NCBI RefSeq assembly: GCF_047948215.1 | Contig: NC_134464.1 | Coordinates: 4,350,001-4,414,000 of the forward strand | Direction: 5' to 3' | DNA length: 64,000 nucleotides | DNA from: Lycorma delicatula | Lineage: Eukaryota > Arthropoda > Insecta > Hemiptera > Fulgoridae | Shown: positions 1 to 12,300 of the stretch, one piece after another | Position numbering within the stretch: the first letter of the stretch is position 1 | Layout of the letters: the number at the start of each line of letters is the position of its first letter | Made by a program: the position numbers and the translations under genes | The notes under the pieces: generated by a model | Databases searched by the model: none | Seen by the model: the letters and a program-made list of their open reading frames with translations, nothing else | What the model was told of the DNA's origin: nothing

Positions 1-600
1 TGCCGCTACCCCCTCACGGCTGCATGGGATCCATGCCCTCGGCAGTGCAGTCCCGAGACAGTGTCGTGTGCTCGTTCAAACTGCCTTCGTCAAAATGGCG
101 CTACACCTCGGCTGCATGGTTACCCATGTCCTCGGCAGTGCAGTCGCTGTTCCGCCGATTGCTAACGTTCAAATAATCTCCACAATTTCTATCTAACCGT
201 GGCTCGACACCAATACGCCTACCTCCGGCCAATCAACTGCCCAGGCGGTCTCTAGCCGCTCGAGGTACTACCCTACTATACCCCTTCAGCCGTTCTGCTC
301 AGGGCGAGGAAATGAAGGAAGCCAGACACAATAGTCCATTCTCTACCAGTCTTCTAGTTGACACGCAGATCAAAGGAGGAGTCCAATCTCTCGAGTTCCC
401 TAACAACTCTTGGTACGTTTAGTCTCGTACGGGGACAAACATAAAGGACACGGTCCACAGTGTCATCGACCCTACAGTCCGAACACAAGCCGGAGTCAAC
501 CAAACAAAACTATTCCTAAAAGCACCATGTGCCGAAAGGAATTGAGTTGTATACCGATCGGGGGAAACCCAACTAATTGCTCGCAGCTTCCTAACATTTT
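1..600 (-). mobile_element. R1-clade LINE, 3' fragment
   Basis: Positions about 240-590 align closely with about 17130-17530 of the larger R1-type LINE in this window, in the same orientation. The shared blocks include 'gttccctaac', the 'ggggacaaac/ggggacagac' block and the 'gcaccatg' block. That part of the larger copy encodes the C-terminal end of the polymerase with a Cys-rich motif. The rest (1-240) would be further 3' sequence and holds a short direct repeat. A run of T at about 604-614 ends the similarity. The fragment is 5' truncated and broken by frameshifts, so it encodes no product. Confidence 0.7.
5..145. repeat. two direct copies of a ~45-bp unit
   Basis: Positions 5-52 and 100-145 share 'cggctgcatgg' followed by 'ccctcggcagtgcagtc' or 'cctcggcagtgcagtc'. 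They differ by a few substitutions and a 2-bp length change. They lie in the putative 3' untranslated part of the LINE fragment. Confidence 0.7.
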
Positions 601-619
601 GTTGTTTTTTTTTTCAGTG

Positions 620-1391
620 GTGTTGGTTTGCTTGGAATTTCTCCCGCCACCACCCCATTCGGTTGCCCTAACGCATAAGACCAATGTCTGTGCCACAAAC
701 GTCTACTGAGCCTCGAAACACTTTAGCGACCAGTGTCCTAAGTAGCTCTTAGAGCTTACCTAACAGCGTGAGCGGAGTAAGCGCGGTACCATATACCACC
801 GGCTTACGTTTCCCAACCGCTCACATGTCATGTGTTTACTAAAATGGGTAGGCGCACCCCGTCAACTACTAAAAATATATATGACATCCGTAAATTAAAA
901 TTTACTTTGTCAAGACAGCAATTCGCTGCCACGCCTAGGTCTCTGAATGCCAGCAAGTACCTGTCCACCATATTAAAGCGCTAGGAGCCCTAATTGGCTG
1001 GTCAGCCATATATCTCAAGGTTAGCTTCCCGCAGCAGTGCATTAGGAGTATTTCCCTTATGTAAATTATTGGTGTCGGTTGACATAGCAACCGCATCAAG
1101 GAACTCCCACAAGGTACGACAGTGCGGCTTTCGCCACATTGACTCGTCGCTTGTGAATAGTCAATTTTCCCCTTGACCTCTAAGTTCCAGGTGGCCCAGT
1201 CTCTGGCTCTCGATTCATATCATCATCCCCAGATCCCGTATAAACTTGTACAGCGATCTTCCCTTAGTCATGGTGTCCCATTCCAGCTGCCATGTTTCCA
1301 TCGCGAGGCTCTGCAGCCTCTTCCGCAGACGGGAAATGTGCGACTGAACGAAATTTAGATCCGGTGCATTGTGATCACCGTTCCGCTCCGG
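620..1391 (-). mobile_element. R1-clade LINE C-terminal/3' fragment, copy 1
   Basis: This segment aligns along its length with 1800-2681 as a diverged direct copy. Shared blocks include 'ggcgcaccccgtcaactac', 'aaggaactcccac' and 'gatcaccgttccgctccgg'. On the minus strand at 1215-1550 the frame reads a tryptophan-containing 'EWDTMTKGRSLY' block. This is the W..EWD.T.KGR..Y pattern found near the C-terminus of R1-type LINE polymerases. Several frame breaks are visible. It is a non-functional remnant. Confidence 0.65.
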
Positions 1392-1799
1392 TACAGGTCC
1401 GCTGTACCGGCACTTGTCGGTGTACCGGCGCTGTTGTCGGCACTTGATGCGATTAGAGTATCGGTGAGATGTGTATGTAGAGATCATAATAGATTGAAAA
1501 GATAGAAAGTTAATTAAAAATGAATAGGGCCTGTCTTGAAAATAGAACATAGTGTATATATAGCGAACGGTTCGACCTAGAAAGAGAAATAATGCGAGGT
1601 TGTCGCTCGCTTATCCACGACTTCGTTTAATATGAACTCGTATAAAGATACGAGAAAAATACTACAGGAAAGAATAAAAGAATTGGCATAAAAGAAACGA
1701 AAATTTATACAATTCACAAATGATATTGTATTTTTGGAAAATGAACGCGGAATATTCAACATATAAATATCAAATTAGACATGATGAGAAGGTACCAGT
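1392..1799. other. spacer between two LINE copies
   Basis: A short GC-rich stretch with 'gtaccggc/ctgtaccggc' repeats (about 1392-1445) is followed by AT-rich sequence without a credible gene or RNA. It separates the two diverged copies of the same LINE end. Confidence 0.5.
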
Positions 1800-3205
1800 A
1801 CGATTTTTGGTTTCCTTCGCATTTCTCTCGCCACCACCCAATTCGGTCGCCCTAAAGCATAAAACCGAATGTCTGTGCCATAAACGGCTACTCAGCCTCG
1901 AAACAGTTTAGCGACCAGTTTGTTCTAACTAGCTCCTAGAAATAACCTAAAAGTGTGAGCGGAATAACCGTGGTACCATACACCACCGCTTGCGTGTCCC
2001 CCTGGCCACTTGTCATATATCACTAAAATGGATAGGCGCACCCCGTCAACTACTAAAACATATATGACTATCGATAATTAAATTTATCTCGTCAAGACAG
2101 CAATTCGTTGCCACGCATAGGTCGCTGAATACCAGCAAAAACCCTATCCGCTATTAAAGCGCTTGGAGTCTTAATCTGGCTAACAACCAGCCATATCTCT
2201 CGGTTAGCTTCCTACAGCAACGCGGTAGGAGTCTTTTCCCTTAGGCAAACTACTGATGTCGCTTGAACAAAGCAACCGCATCAAGGAACTCCCACGCGGT
2301 CCGACAATGCGGCTCTCGCATTGACTCGCCGTTTGTGAGTGGCCAAGTTTCCCCTTGACCTAAGTTCCAGGGTGGTCTGAGTTCTGGTCTTCCCGAGAGC
2401 TGGGCAGTCGTACATCATGTGTTCGTTCGACTGGACCTCCCCGCTGACGAACAGCTCATCAGCTGCCAGGCGGAACCGAAACAAATATTTGTTTAAATTT
2501 ATATGGCTGGAGAGCACTCGGCTTCTTTTGCTCTTAAAAACGAAGGAGAGATATACCATCCCATCAAATCCTGTAGTAACTTATACAAGGATCTTCCCTT
2601 AGTCGTGGCGTGCCATTCTTGCTGATGGGCAACTGTTCGAAATTTATAACCGGTGCATTGAGATCACCGTTCCGCTCCGGCTCGAAACCGCATTCTAAAT
2701 ACCACGGCCTCCCTGCCTCTTCGCAATTTCCTCATGGCCGCCCGAACTTTCACCACTAAATCGATTGGGAGGGCCTTTCGCAATACGGTGGTAGCCTCGT
2801 AGGACGTTGTTTTAAAAACACCAGCGCATACAATTAAGGCTCTGCGCTGGGCACTCCTTAAATTTTGAACAAGTGCTCTATTCACATCCAACCTATTCGC
2901 CCAAACGGGCGCCGCATAAGAGGTCATGCTTTCGTAGACATCTCCGTACACCATGTACATTTGACGGCCCGACAACCCGTAGTCTTTCCTGCAATCCTCC
3001 TAAGTTTGCGCATCACTGAGACGGCGTCCGTCGCTAATTGCCTAATGCGGTCGGTAAACAGCAACTTGTCATCAAACAAAACACCTAGGTATTTATAAAC
3101 TCTAACTCGGCTGATTACACAGCCTTTGCGGATGGACAACCAGTATAGTTTCCTACCGGGCACTGAGGATTAAAGGTGATGGATATAGTTTCCGCTCGCG
3201 TGCCG
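1800..3205 (-). mobile_element. R1-clade LINE fragment, copy 2 (RT thumb to C-terminal zinc motif)
   Basis: Read on the minus strand from about 3205 leftward, frames give 'YKYLGVLFDDKLLF' (3163-2924), then 'SYAAPVWANRL' and 'AQRRALIVCAG' (2975-2664). After a shift comes 'FRLAADELFVSGEVQSNEHM' with 'YDCPAL' (about 2470-2390). These are the RT C-terminal core (K/QKYLGV), the A.P.WA segment and the terminal EH..YDCP zinc-type motif of R1-clade LINEs. The copy has several frameshifts. It begins at an abrupt junction with an oppositely oriented LINE piece at about 3205 and shares its 3' part with 620-1391. Confidence 0.75.
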
Positions 3206-3690
3206 AGATTGAGCTTAGAGCGACGCAGACATGTAAGGTCCTCAGGTTGCGGAATCTTTAGCATAAGATGATTTTTTCAGTGCGGAGAAAACCACTCTGA
3301 TGCTTCTTAAAGGTCGTCTAGCCGCGACCCGTCACTCGCGGGATTTGATGGACGGCCTTCCGATTAGGTATGTTACCGTTCAGAAGTATCTGGGTGTTAT
3401 CCTTGGTGAGAGGCTTCAATTCAAGGAGCACCTCCAGTTTGCTGCAAAGAAAGCCGTCGATGCCTTCTTTGGTGTCCGTAGTGTCATCCATCCCGATTGG
3501 GGGTTGAATTATCGTACCACGCGTTTTCTTTATAAAGATGTCTGTTAGGCCATAATGTTGTACGCTGCGCCCATCTGGGCTCATCGTTTGCAATTCCAAT
3601 CTTATGGAAACATTCTTTTGCGAGCCCAGCGTCTTCTATTGTTAGCTGTTGTCTGCTTCTCGCTTCCTAAATCTACATTTTTCTATTCTA
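3205..3690 (+). mobile_element. R1-clade LINE internal fragment, opposite orientation
   Basis: On the plus strand the broken frame gives 'FRAARACETL'-like sequence, an 'HKMIF' block, then 'LLKGRLAATRHSRDLMDGLP', 'QKYLGVILGERLQFKEHL' and, after a stop, 'AIMLYAAPIWAHR' and 'LLRAQRLLLLA'. The same blocks occur on the minus strand at 18300-17740 in the larger LINE, so this is the same family inserted the other way round. It is 5' and 3' truncated, with a stop (TAG at 3546) and at least one frameshift. Confidence 0.75.
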
Positions 3691-4452
3691 TTTAGTCGAT
3701 CGATAGACTAAATTGTCGTTCAAAAGTCAGCGTCAAACCGATCTTATTCGAGTTTTTTTATTTCGATCTGAATTTATCGGACCTAAGTGTATGAAGAAAA
3801 ATAAAACGTATTTAATAAAAATTAATTACGCAAAATAAGGAAAAATCAAACGTTTGTTTCTTTGTCTTTTGTTAGTATGCTCGTAGGAAAGGTACAAATA
3901 GTAAATTATTTATTTTTTAATGATTTAAATCAGTAATTTCACATTAAAGAAACGCTTTTAAAATTATAAAAAAATATATGTATAATATATATATTTTTTT
4001 AAATATAATCAAATTCAAGAAATGACAGAAAAGTGTCGAAAAATAGAAATTTTTATTCGTAAGTATTCAAAATACGAGTATTACGACTAAACTAGGCGTA
4101 GCATAAAAGATGGAAATTTACATGTATTTTATAGATATTCAATTTTTAAACTTGTTTCATAAAAAAATTGTTTGACGTGTTAAATAAAAGTTTCTGTAAA
4201 ATCGTATTTTAATTTGCATTTTCTAATACATATTTAAACTATATATATTAAATAGACATGACTGCGAATGCAATTAAGTTACTCTGTTAAGAAAACACCT
4301 TTTGTCAAGTCATCTTTTTATCGACTGTCTTACTAAGCTAATAGAAAAACTGACGTAGTAATGTAAAATTATTATGCTATAACGATGCTATGTAGCGATA
4401 TTTTCCTCGTATATAGTGTTCTTTTTTCACAAAGTTTTTTCACTCTCTGTCT

Positions 4453-4486
4453 CTCCGGATGTGTGCGCGCGCGCACACATCCGGAG
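4453..4486. repeat. perfect 34-bp palindrome with an alternating (CG)n core
   Basis: The left half 'ctccggatgtgtgcgcg' is the exact reverse complement of the right half 'cgcgcacacatccggag', with no spacer. The centre is a run of alternating purine-pyrimidine bases, a sequence type able to adopt cruciform or Z-form DNA. It sits in very AT-rich surroundings. Confidence 0.9.
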
Positions 4487-6224
4487 TGTTTTTAATAACG
4501 ATTACAACTATCTGGAAAAAATCTATGCCACGTTTAATACAATTTGCAACGTCTAAAATGTTAGTGCCGAAATATATAAGTAGCGTCCCATATTTCATTC
4601 GTGGGACAATATCTTGATTTATATCGCCGTTTACGTAGTTATTTATTTTATTTAGATCGTATTGGATGACGTTCGTAGAAAATAGTATATAATTGTACAT
4701 TATCTATTTAATCGCTATTAAAAATATGCAAATTTTTAATGATTTTAGCCTCCTCAGCGATTATAAATTAATTTGAGGGAATAACATACGTAACCTTCCT
4801 TTTTAACAGTTTTTTAGTCTTCTTTATCTCATTATAGATTAAATTTTGTTATTAATGATTTTTCATCGTTTCTAATTCATTTCGTAGACGATTTTTTTTT
4901 TTCATAATCTAGTTCTGAAATATAAATTGTGAATCTGTACGTATTACTACTCGTAAATAATGGTTATCGAACGCGATACTTATACGATTACGTTTAGTTA
5001 ATTTGCACGAATAAGTGTACGTGATCTTTTTAGCTTTTTTATTATAAAATTTATCAAATTATTCTCGGAACGTTTCTAGAGTTGTCCTAGATATCTTAAT
5101 TTTTTTTATTACGTACGTAGAGCGGTTCCTGAACGTGTTAGATATTATAAAACGATCGATGTTATTCTGAAACGTTAAAAATTTATCGACCGCTATTCGC
5201 TGTCGATTTTTTTTTCTTTGTTATTTCGCTATCTTTCGTATTTTTCCAAGCAGCCCTCTTTTACCGACACGTTTGCATAACGCGAAGTTACGATGACGTA
5301 AATTTTTTATGCGTGCGTATTTTATGAGTGTAAGGAAAACTTGTATTATTACATGTATAATTATATCGATTAAAAATAAATTAGGCCGTTAGCCTTCGTA
5401 ATTCGTTTATAATTACAATAATTTTATCATTTAACGGTCGTAATAATAGTTCTTTCTGTGACGACTAAGCGATTCGGGGCGGCATTTATTATAAATTTTC
5501 TGATAATTGTGTAATTAAATTACTTGAATTTAAGAAGAAAATAACCCGGGTACGTAAAAATGTTTACATTTACCTATTTTTATATCGTTTTATTTTATAT
5601 ATAAACATCGCTGCTTTTTCAGTTACGGTTGTCTTGGGGTATTTTAAAATTGTACGTTTATAAGTAAATCGATGATATCGTTGTCCCAATTATATTTTCA
5701 TCGCAGCATTTTTTTTTTTTGATAAGTTAATAAATGTCGACGGTAAAAGTAAACCGGCTTTGATCTATATATTGATATATACGTAGACTATTGACTCGTG
5801 TTACGTTAATTTAGTATTATTTGAATCTGAAACCGTGTATTACAAAAACCATATCTTTCAAGGGATGGCTGTTTTATTAGTTATTATTATGTTTATTTCT
5901 TTTGAGTTGTCAAATACGAGTACTTCGTTAATTACGAGAATTATTAGGTCGTTCTCCGTTATCTTCCCCCCACCGTTTATTTTCTGCATATTTCTGGCAG
6001 AAAATTGCAGCAGAATTTCGGAAAAAATATTTAAACAAATTCTTAGATTGTTCCTTTACATTAAAAAAACTGACATCGGCTATTTTTTCTTATACGGGAA
6101 AAAACAAACGGTTACACGAAACAAGTTTAAAAAATTCTAAAAGATCGATTTTTGAGGAAGGGGAGAATTTGGAGGCAACATTAAAAAAAAAAAGTTAAGA
6201 TAATCATGTACTGAACAAAGCGGG

Positions 6225-6425
6225 TTATGTTTGCAGAATTTAAGCCAAACGTTTACCAACAAATCGCCCCGTACACCCGAGTTTCAGACCGAATTTCATC
6301 AAAACGGGTTTTGCCAGGCGAAAGATAATAAGCTTCAACATACGTACGAACATTACCCCCCAATTTTTTGTTTTTTGGGGTCCCTGGGTCATGAAACGTC
6401 GAGAAATGCAAAAAACTCACCCGTT
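6225..6425. repeat. dispersed-repeat-like segment
   Basis: The stretch 'accgaatttcatcaaaacgg' followed by a gccaggcgaaag-type block, 'cttcaacatacgtacgaaca' and a 'ccccccaattttttg' run resembles the 3' ends of repeats dispersed in insect genomes. It is markedly less AT-rich than its flanks. Assignment is from recall of that style of sequence, so it is tentative. Confidence 0.35.
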
Positions 6426-7462
6426 CTTTGATCGATTATCGTATTTTCCTTCTTGCGGCGTAGCTCTAGGGCTATGCCGCCAGAAAAGTAAAATTAATAA
6501 AAAATATGTAAATAAATAAATGCGCAAAATATATCCGATCTCTTTTAAATTCGCAGGAGATCGATAACGATGCCGAACTGTTATTACCGTAACGGTGACG
6601 ATAACGGCACAACACCGCTCGAATAGCTACGATGTGCCGAAGTAATTTTTTAAATAAACATCAAACGATCCTAGAAACGGTACTCGCAGTACGATGACAA
6701 ATGTCAGATAGGAACGAACGTGAACTCGAGTTATAAATTTCGTTTGTCACGTATTTTATACGCGCATCAATTAACGTAATATAAATGACTTTCGACAGAC
6801 TGGAGGGAGGATAATGGAGGACGACTGTTTATTAATATACGATGTAATTACTCTTTTTTACTTTTAGATATTATGCCGGTGCGAAACGCTCACAGTAAGA
6901 TGTAATTTTTCTTTATTGACCTCATCAATTTTTTTATATAAAACTACGGAATATCAATTTTATATCGGCTTTTGTGCTGAAAAACTGAAAAAAACGAATT
7001 CCCGGATGAATTAATATTTGTTAATAAAAATATTATTACGGGGTTGTTTGGATGACGTATAACAACAGTTAATGGAGTAAGAACACGCAAGACAACGATT
7101 AACCGACGCATTACCTTATGAGGAGCAGTCCGCAATAGAAGCTGTAATCTGTGTTCTTAAATGATCGTTAAGAATAATTTTCCTCTCCTAAGCGATTGTT
7201 GCCTGCGTCTTGATAACAGTTAATTCTATCTGATGTACTCGTTTACTTATTCGACTTTTCAAAACGAACACAGTTATTTTTAACTATATTATATAGGTCT
7301 GTAACGAGACCGGCTCAGAAAACGCTTTTATTTACAATCCAATTATACATGGACTCTTATTACCTTCAAATTAGTTCCCTTGGGAAGCCACGCAACGTTT
7401 CAAACGGTTTTCCCACACTTCATAGCAGTGTTGGAACTCAGAAAACGGAATATCCTTCAGAT

Positions 7463-7489
7463 GGTCGGTTACATTTTTTGTAACCGACC
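7463..7489. repeat. 11-bp perfect inverted repeat with a T5 loop
   Basis: 'ggtcggttaca' and 'tgtaaccgacc' flank five T residues and form a perfect short hairpin. Function is unknown. Confidence 0.85.
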
Positions 7490-9309
7490 GTTTAATAGTA
7501 TATACTGAATTATTATTACTCTGACATTAATCTGTCGCCGCCGAGTCTCGGCCAATCACTGCGATGTCTCCGGCATGCAACAACGATGCGATTCCAGCTT
7601 ATACCGAGGCGCGTTTATTATTCCATTATTAACGCGAATGTTGAGTTTCACTCGCTTAACGTAAAAGGACCAAAAATTATTTGACAAGTTAAAATGAAAT
7701 ACAAAAATATTTTTTTTAATCGTTAAATATGATAGGATGATTTAAAAAAGTAAATAAAAATTGCAGTTTGCTGAATCGCACAGAAACAGTTCTGTTATTC
7801 GGTTTAAAAGCGATTGATATTAATTTTTTAGAAATCTATCACTTTTTTAATGTTTTAGTGTTAAAAAGGTAGTTTACTTTTAAACGCGCTATAACTTTTA
7901 CTTTGTAACGATTCGTATTTTAATTCTTTATATATCTTCCTTATTTTACTGCAACTCGATCGAATTAGGTTAAATCGCTTGGGAATTTGTAAACTTGTAA
8001 TGTAACTACCGAGACAAACCGTCGCTAAAAGTACTTGATATGTAAAACTGAACAGGACGAATGAAATCGAATAGAATACACCGGTCGGTGATACCGTTTT
8101 AAATAAACGTTCTTGTAGGTTGATGTCTATATTTTACGACTCCGTAAGGAACGTTGGAAAATTACCTCGGCACTTGTGATATTCATTACGGTAATGTCAG
8201 TAAATCGCTTTACATATGCCGTTGTTCTTGCTATCCTTTTGAAATATAAAGCGTTATGAAAAATAGTTTCACATTAATTTTTCTTACTGTCGGGAACGAA
8301 CGGTTGTGAAAGATTTAATAGAAATTTGAAGATACATTCGGTTCTAACCGTTTCAAAAATGAATGACTCCGCAAAAAAATGTAATCCTACTTAATTTAAT
8401 AGAAAGCCGCTGTGTAAAATTAATTTAAGTGTGTTTAAAAAATTACAGTTTAGGGGTTCATAATGGAAATTATTTGAGCGTGTATTTTTATATATTTTAA
8501 ACAAACTTGCTGCGATCCGTTATATAGATCACATCATTCTCTAACGGACAGGATTTGCTTCAGGAAGTTTGAGGAAATCACCTGATCAGAGAAAGCGGTT
8601 TCATAAAATACAGAATTAAATTTAAAAAAAATGAGAAGTAAATATCCATATTGTTATATGAAAAAAAAAACAAATAAGATTACTATAAGAAAAAAAAAAT
8701 TGGAAGTGTTAATTGAAATTGTGTCTTTTCTACTCGCATCCTTAATGCGGTTCTTGCGGGCAACTAGGTAAAAATCACAAAGATTTGTCTGGAGAAGGAG
8801 GGTTTATGGATAAGGAAAAGAGATAGATAGTAACAAACGGATGATTTATCCAGATATTTTAAAACGGAGACAAACAAATCTAGGTACGCTTAAATTAATT
8901 TTTTTGTATTAAAATTGATCGCCCGAAAATAGGCTCAGCTCTCCTAAAGAACAACTTTTCATCCCAAAATTAAATGAATAAAATGTATTAGACTATAAAT
9001 TGTAAATAGTTCGGCAATATCTCTGCCGATTGTTGAATAAAGCTATCGTTTTTGGACTTAAACCGGGTTTCTGCAGCATCATCGAACAACTAATCGACAA
9101 GTGTTAACAGAGTACCTTAAAAATCATTTGATATTTTGTATAATATAAAACTTATTTAGATTGTATTTAATTCTAAGGATTTGTTTGACCAAATTCTTTA
9201 TCGTATAGAACTGAATTATATTGTTTCAGCGTAGGAAACCTTTTATTTTAAAATGTTATATTAAATTTTTTGTTTTATTAATTAGTTTTTATCGATTTGT
9301 TTGTTTCAG

Positions 9310-12300
9310 GAATACGAATAAAAATGGAAACGCAGACGACAGACAGTGTTTTATTAAAAATTAAAAAAGAACCCAATTTATTACAGTTGGATGAATTTGA
9401 TGAGTTATTAGATACGTTAGAAGATATACTAGAATTTGATGATGATGGTGATGATGATGATGATGAAGGAGGCGGAGGCGGAGGCGGAGGCAGAGGCGAT
9501 TATATCAGTAATGATAGTGATGTTGAAATTATCGATGATATTAGAATAAGTGCTTCTGCCAGTATCGATAAGAAAGAACACGATAGTGATGATCCATCTA
9601 GTAATATTATTATTAGTTCTGATAACAGCGAATCAGACTTATTAAAAAATAATATCGATGATGAGGTCGATCAAAAAATAACAAAAGAAGGGGATGAAAG
9701 TAAATCAGAAGAAAATATTAGGATTAGTAACGATTATGATAAAGTAAATTTAGACAAAAATTCATCTTATAAAAGCGGCAGCAATAATAATAATAATAAT
9801 AATAGTAGTAGTAGTAGTAGTAGTAGTAGTACTAATGGTAGTAATAATAGTAATAAAAATGAAACCAAAGATAATAAAAGTAGTTCAAGAGGTAATAAGA
9901 GAAGGAATGATGCAAAGAAGAATAACGATAGAGATGTTAAAAAAGATAAGTCTGATTCAAATTCTAGCAAAACAAAATCAATTGATAATGAAAAAAGTAA
10001 AACTGTAAATAATGAAAATGATCGAGACGTAAGAAAAAATAATGGAAAACAAGAAAAAGATAATTTTGCGTTATTAGATCGGACGAAAAAGGATCGTGAT
10101 AAGTGTGAAAAGGATACTGAAGATAATAAAAAAGAAAATTCAGTAAAACATAATGACCGTAATAAAACTATTAAGAAAAATACAGACACCGATCCTATTA
10201 GAAACACGATGAAAATTTCTTCTACTAATTGTGATAAAAATGATAAAAAAGTTAAGAATGACAGCTTCAAGAAAAATAAACTTGACACTGCTACGGATAA
10301 TAATAGTAAGACTGGAATAAATATAGAAAAAAATTCTTCGAGTAACAAAAAAGAGTCTAAAAATGCGTCTTGTATTGAAAGTAAAATTACTGATAAAAGT
10401 AATTCGAAGAATAAAATGAGTACAGAAAAAAGCGTATTAGAAAGTAATGATAAAAAAGAAATAAAAGTTTTAAAAAACCCGTGCGTTTTACTTAACGATA
10501 TAAGTAAAATAAATAAAAGTAGAAGTAATAATAGTTCCAAGTTAAATTTAAAAAAAGATGACCGAAAAGAGAAGGAGTATAAAACATCTAAACATAGCGA
10601 CGATAAAAATAAAAGAGACAAGGAATCTAAAACGAACAATGTTAATGAAAAAAATAAGAAATCAGATCTACAAACAAATTCGGAGAAGAAATTTTTAAAT
10701 GAAAACGACGAAGAGATTAAAAAATTTATAACTGTTGAAAAGACTGATAGTTTTAATAATAGTGATAAAATTAAGGACTCGGGTCGTACTATTAAGGAAG
10801 TAGAAAAAGTTGAAAAAAAGAGTAAAATTATTAAAAATCAAACTAGTAACTGTAAAATCAAACCGATAAAACAAACTGAAGTAGAAGAAAAAGTTTCTGG
10901 TACGCAGATTTTGAAATCAGAAGTCGAGAATTATAACAAAGAAAAGACTAGTACTTGTGAAGAAGTTACGGTGGAAAACATTGAGCCTGCGATAAACGGT
11001 GAAAAGGATAGTAAAAGTAGTAAAAATTTGGAAACTTCTACCGTTAAAAATTTGGATATCAGAAAAACAAACTTAGAAGAAAACGGAAACCGTCAAAATG
11101 TAGAATTAAATTTTATCGTCGTAAATTCATTACAAAATAAAGAGTGTTGTACTGCGGAAGGAAAAAACCATACGGTCGATGAAACCGGTTTAACATCGAA
11201 TAGCGGTTTAAAAGGTTATAATGCATTTATTAAGACCGACAGAAAATCGTGTGAAAATTTTAATTTACAGAGGAAAGAATATCCATTACAATCGAATTTT
11301 ATCAAAACCGACTGTAAACGAGAAGAAAGTTTAACAAAAAAAAATATGGATAATCAAATTATAAAAATCGAAGGTTTTAGAAGACAAAACGGTTCGGAAG
11401 AAGGTGAATGTTCTACTTCAGATGAAGAATTAAATCATAAATATTCCAAGTACGATACTAAAAAAGAAGTAAATGAAAATGTTGTATTATGGACTAGAAG
11501 ACCGTCTTCAAACAGACCTTCTTGTACTTCAGATATTAAAGTGGCTCGTAAAGAAACTATTACGTATGTTTCGGGAAGCGATGACAAAGTACGATCGCCG
11601 GTCGCTGAATCTTCATCCAAAATAACATCTATTAACGATAACCCAAACTTAATTTTAAAAGATTTTGTTTCAAGATGCAATGAAAGTTTTAATTCAAGAA
11701 GTTTGGTCGACGAAATAAAACGACAGATCATTTTATTAAAACAACGAGAACACGTTGTTGAAAGTCGTTATGAAAATTCTGATGAGCTTAAAAAAGCTAT
11801 TATGGAAGAGGTAAAGAAACAAATGAAATCGATTCGGTCGACCGGCATCGGTATCTGTTCTGATAAATGTGATAATTTAATACCGGAACCACCTCTTCCA
11901 CCCGTTATCAGTCGTGATATTAATGATATATCGACGACACAAAGTAATCCGATAACCGAAGACATTCAAGAAAACGATTTAAGAAATTTTAAAAAAGAAT
12001 TTAAAAAATGTCAAGATGCTGATAATCTAATTGAAAAATCAGTTGAAAAACTAAAAGAAGAAGGTGTTCGTCTTGACAGAAAATTTGAAAAAATTTTAAA
12101 AAACGATGATGATATTGAAAAGCCAGAATATTCTAACACCGAATTAAAAAGTTATATGGATAAAAAAATCGAGTTTATAAAAGAATTACAAAATGAAATC
12201 GTTAAACAACTTAATAACAGTCGGTCTTTTGAACAGAAACGTAAACAACATCTTATTCATATCCACGAAGAAAAGTTGAAACGCTTAAAAACCGCTGAAT

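Larger units (their letters stand above)
3691..9309. other. AT-rich non-coding DNA upstream of the host gene
   Basis: No frame shows convincing protein similarity, and short frames here are AT-rich noise. Three items stand out: a 34-bp palindrome (4453-4486), a dispersed-repeat-like stretch (6225-6425) and a small perfect hairpin (7463-7489). The segment 7500-7620 is locally richer in CG dinucleotides. Because the first coding exon begins at a splice acceptor, the promoter and a 5' UTR exon probably lie somewhere here. I cannot place either. Confidence 0.5.

Noticed and set aside
9767..10639. 290-codon open frame on the minus strand opposite the large exon
   Set aside because: It is Leu/Phe/Ser-rich and mirrors the Lys/Asn/Glu-rich sense codons. 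It is an antisense shadow of low-complexity coding sequence with no domain of its own.
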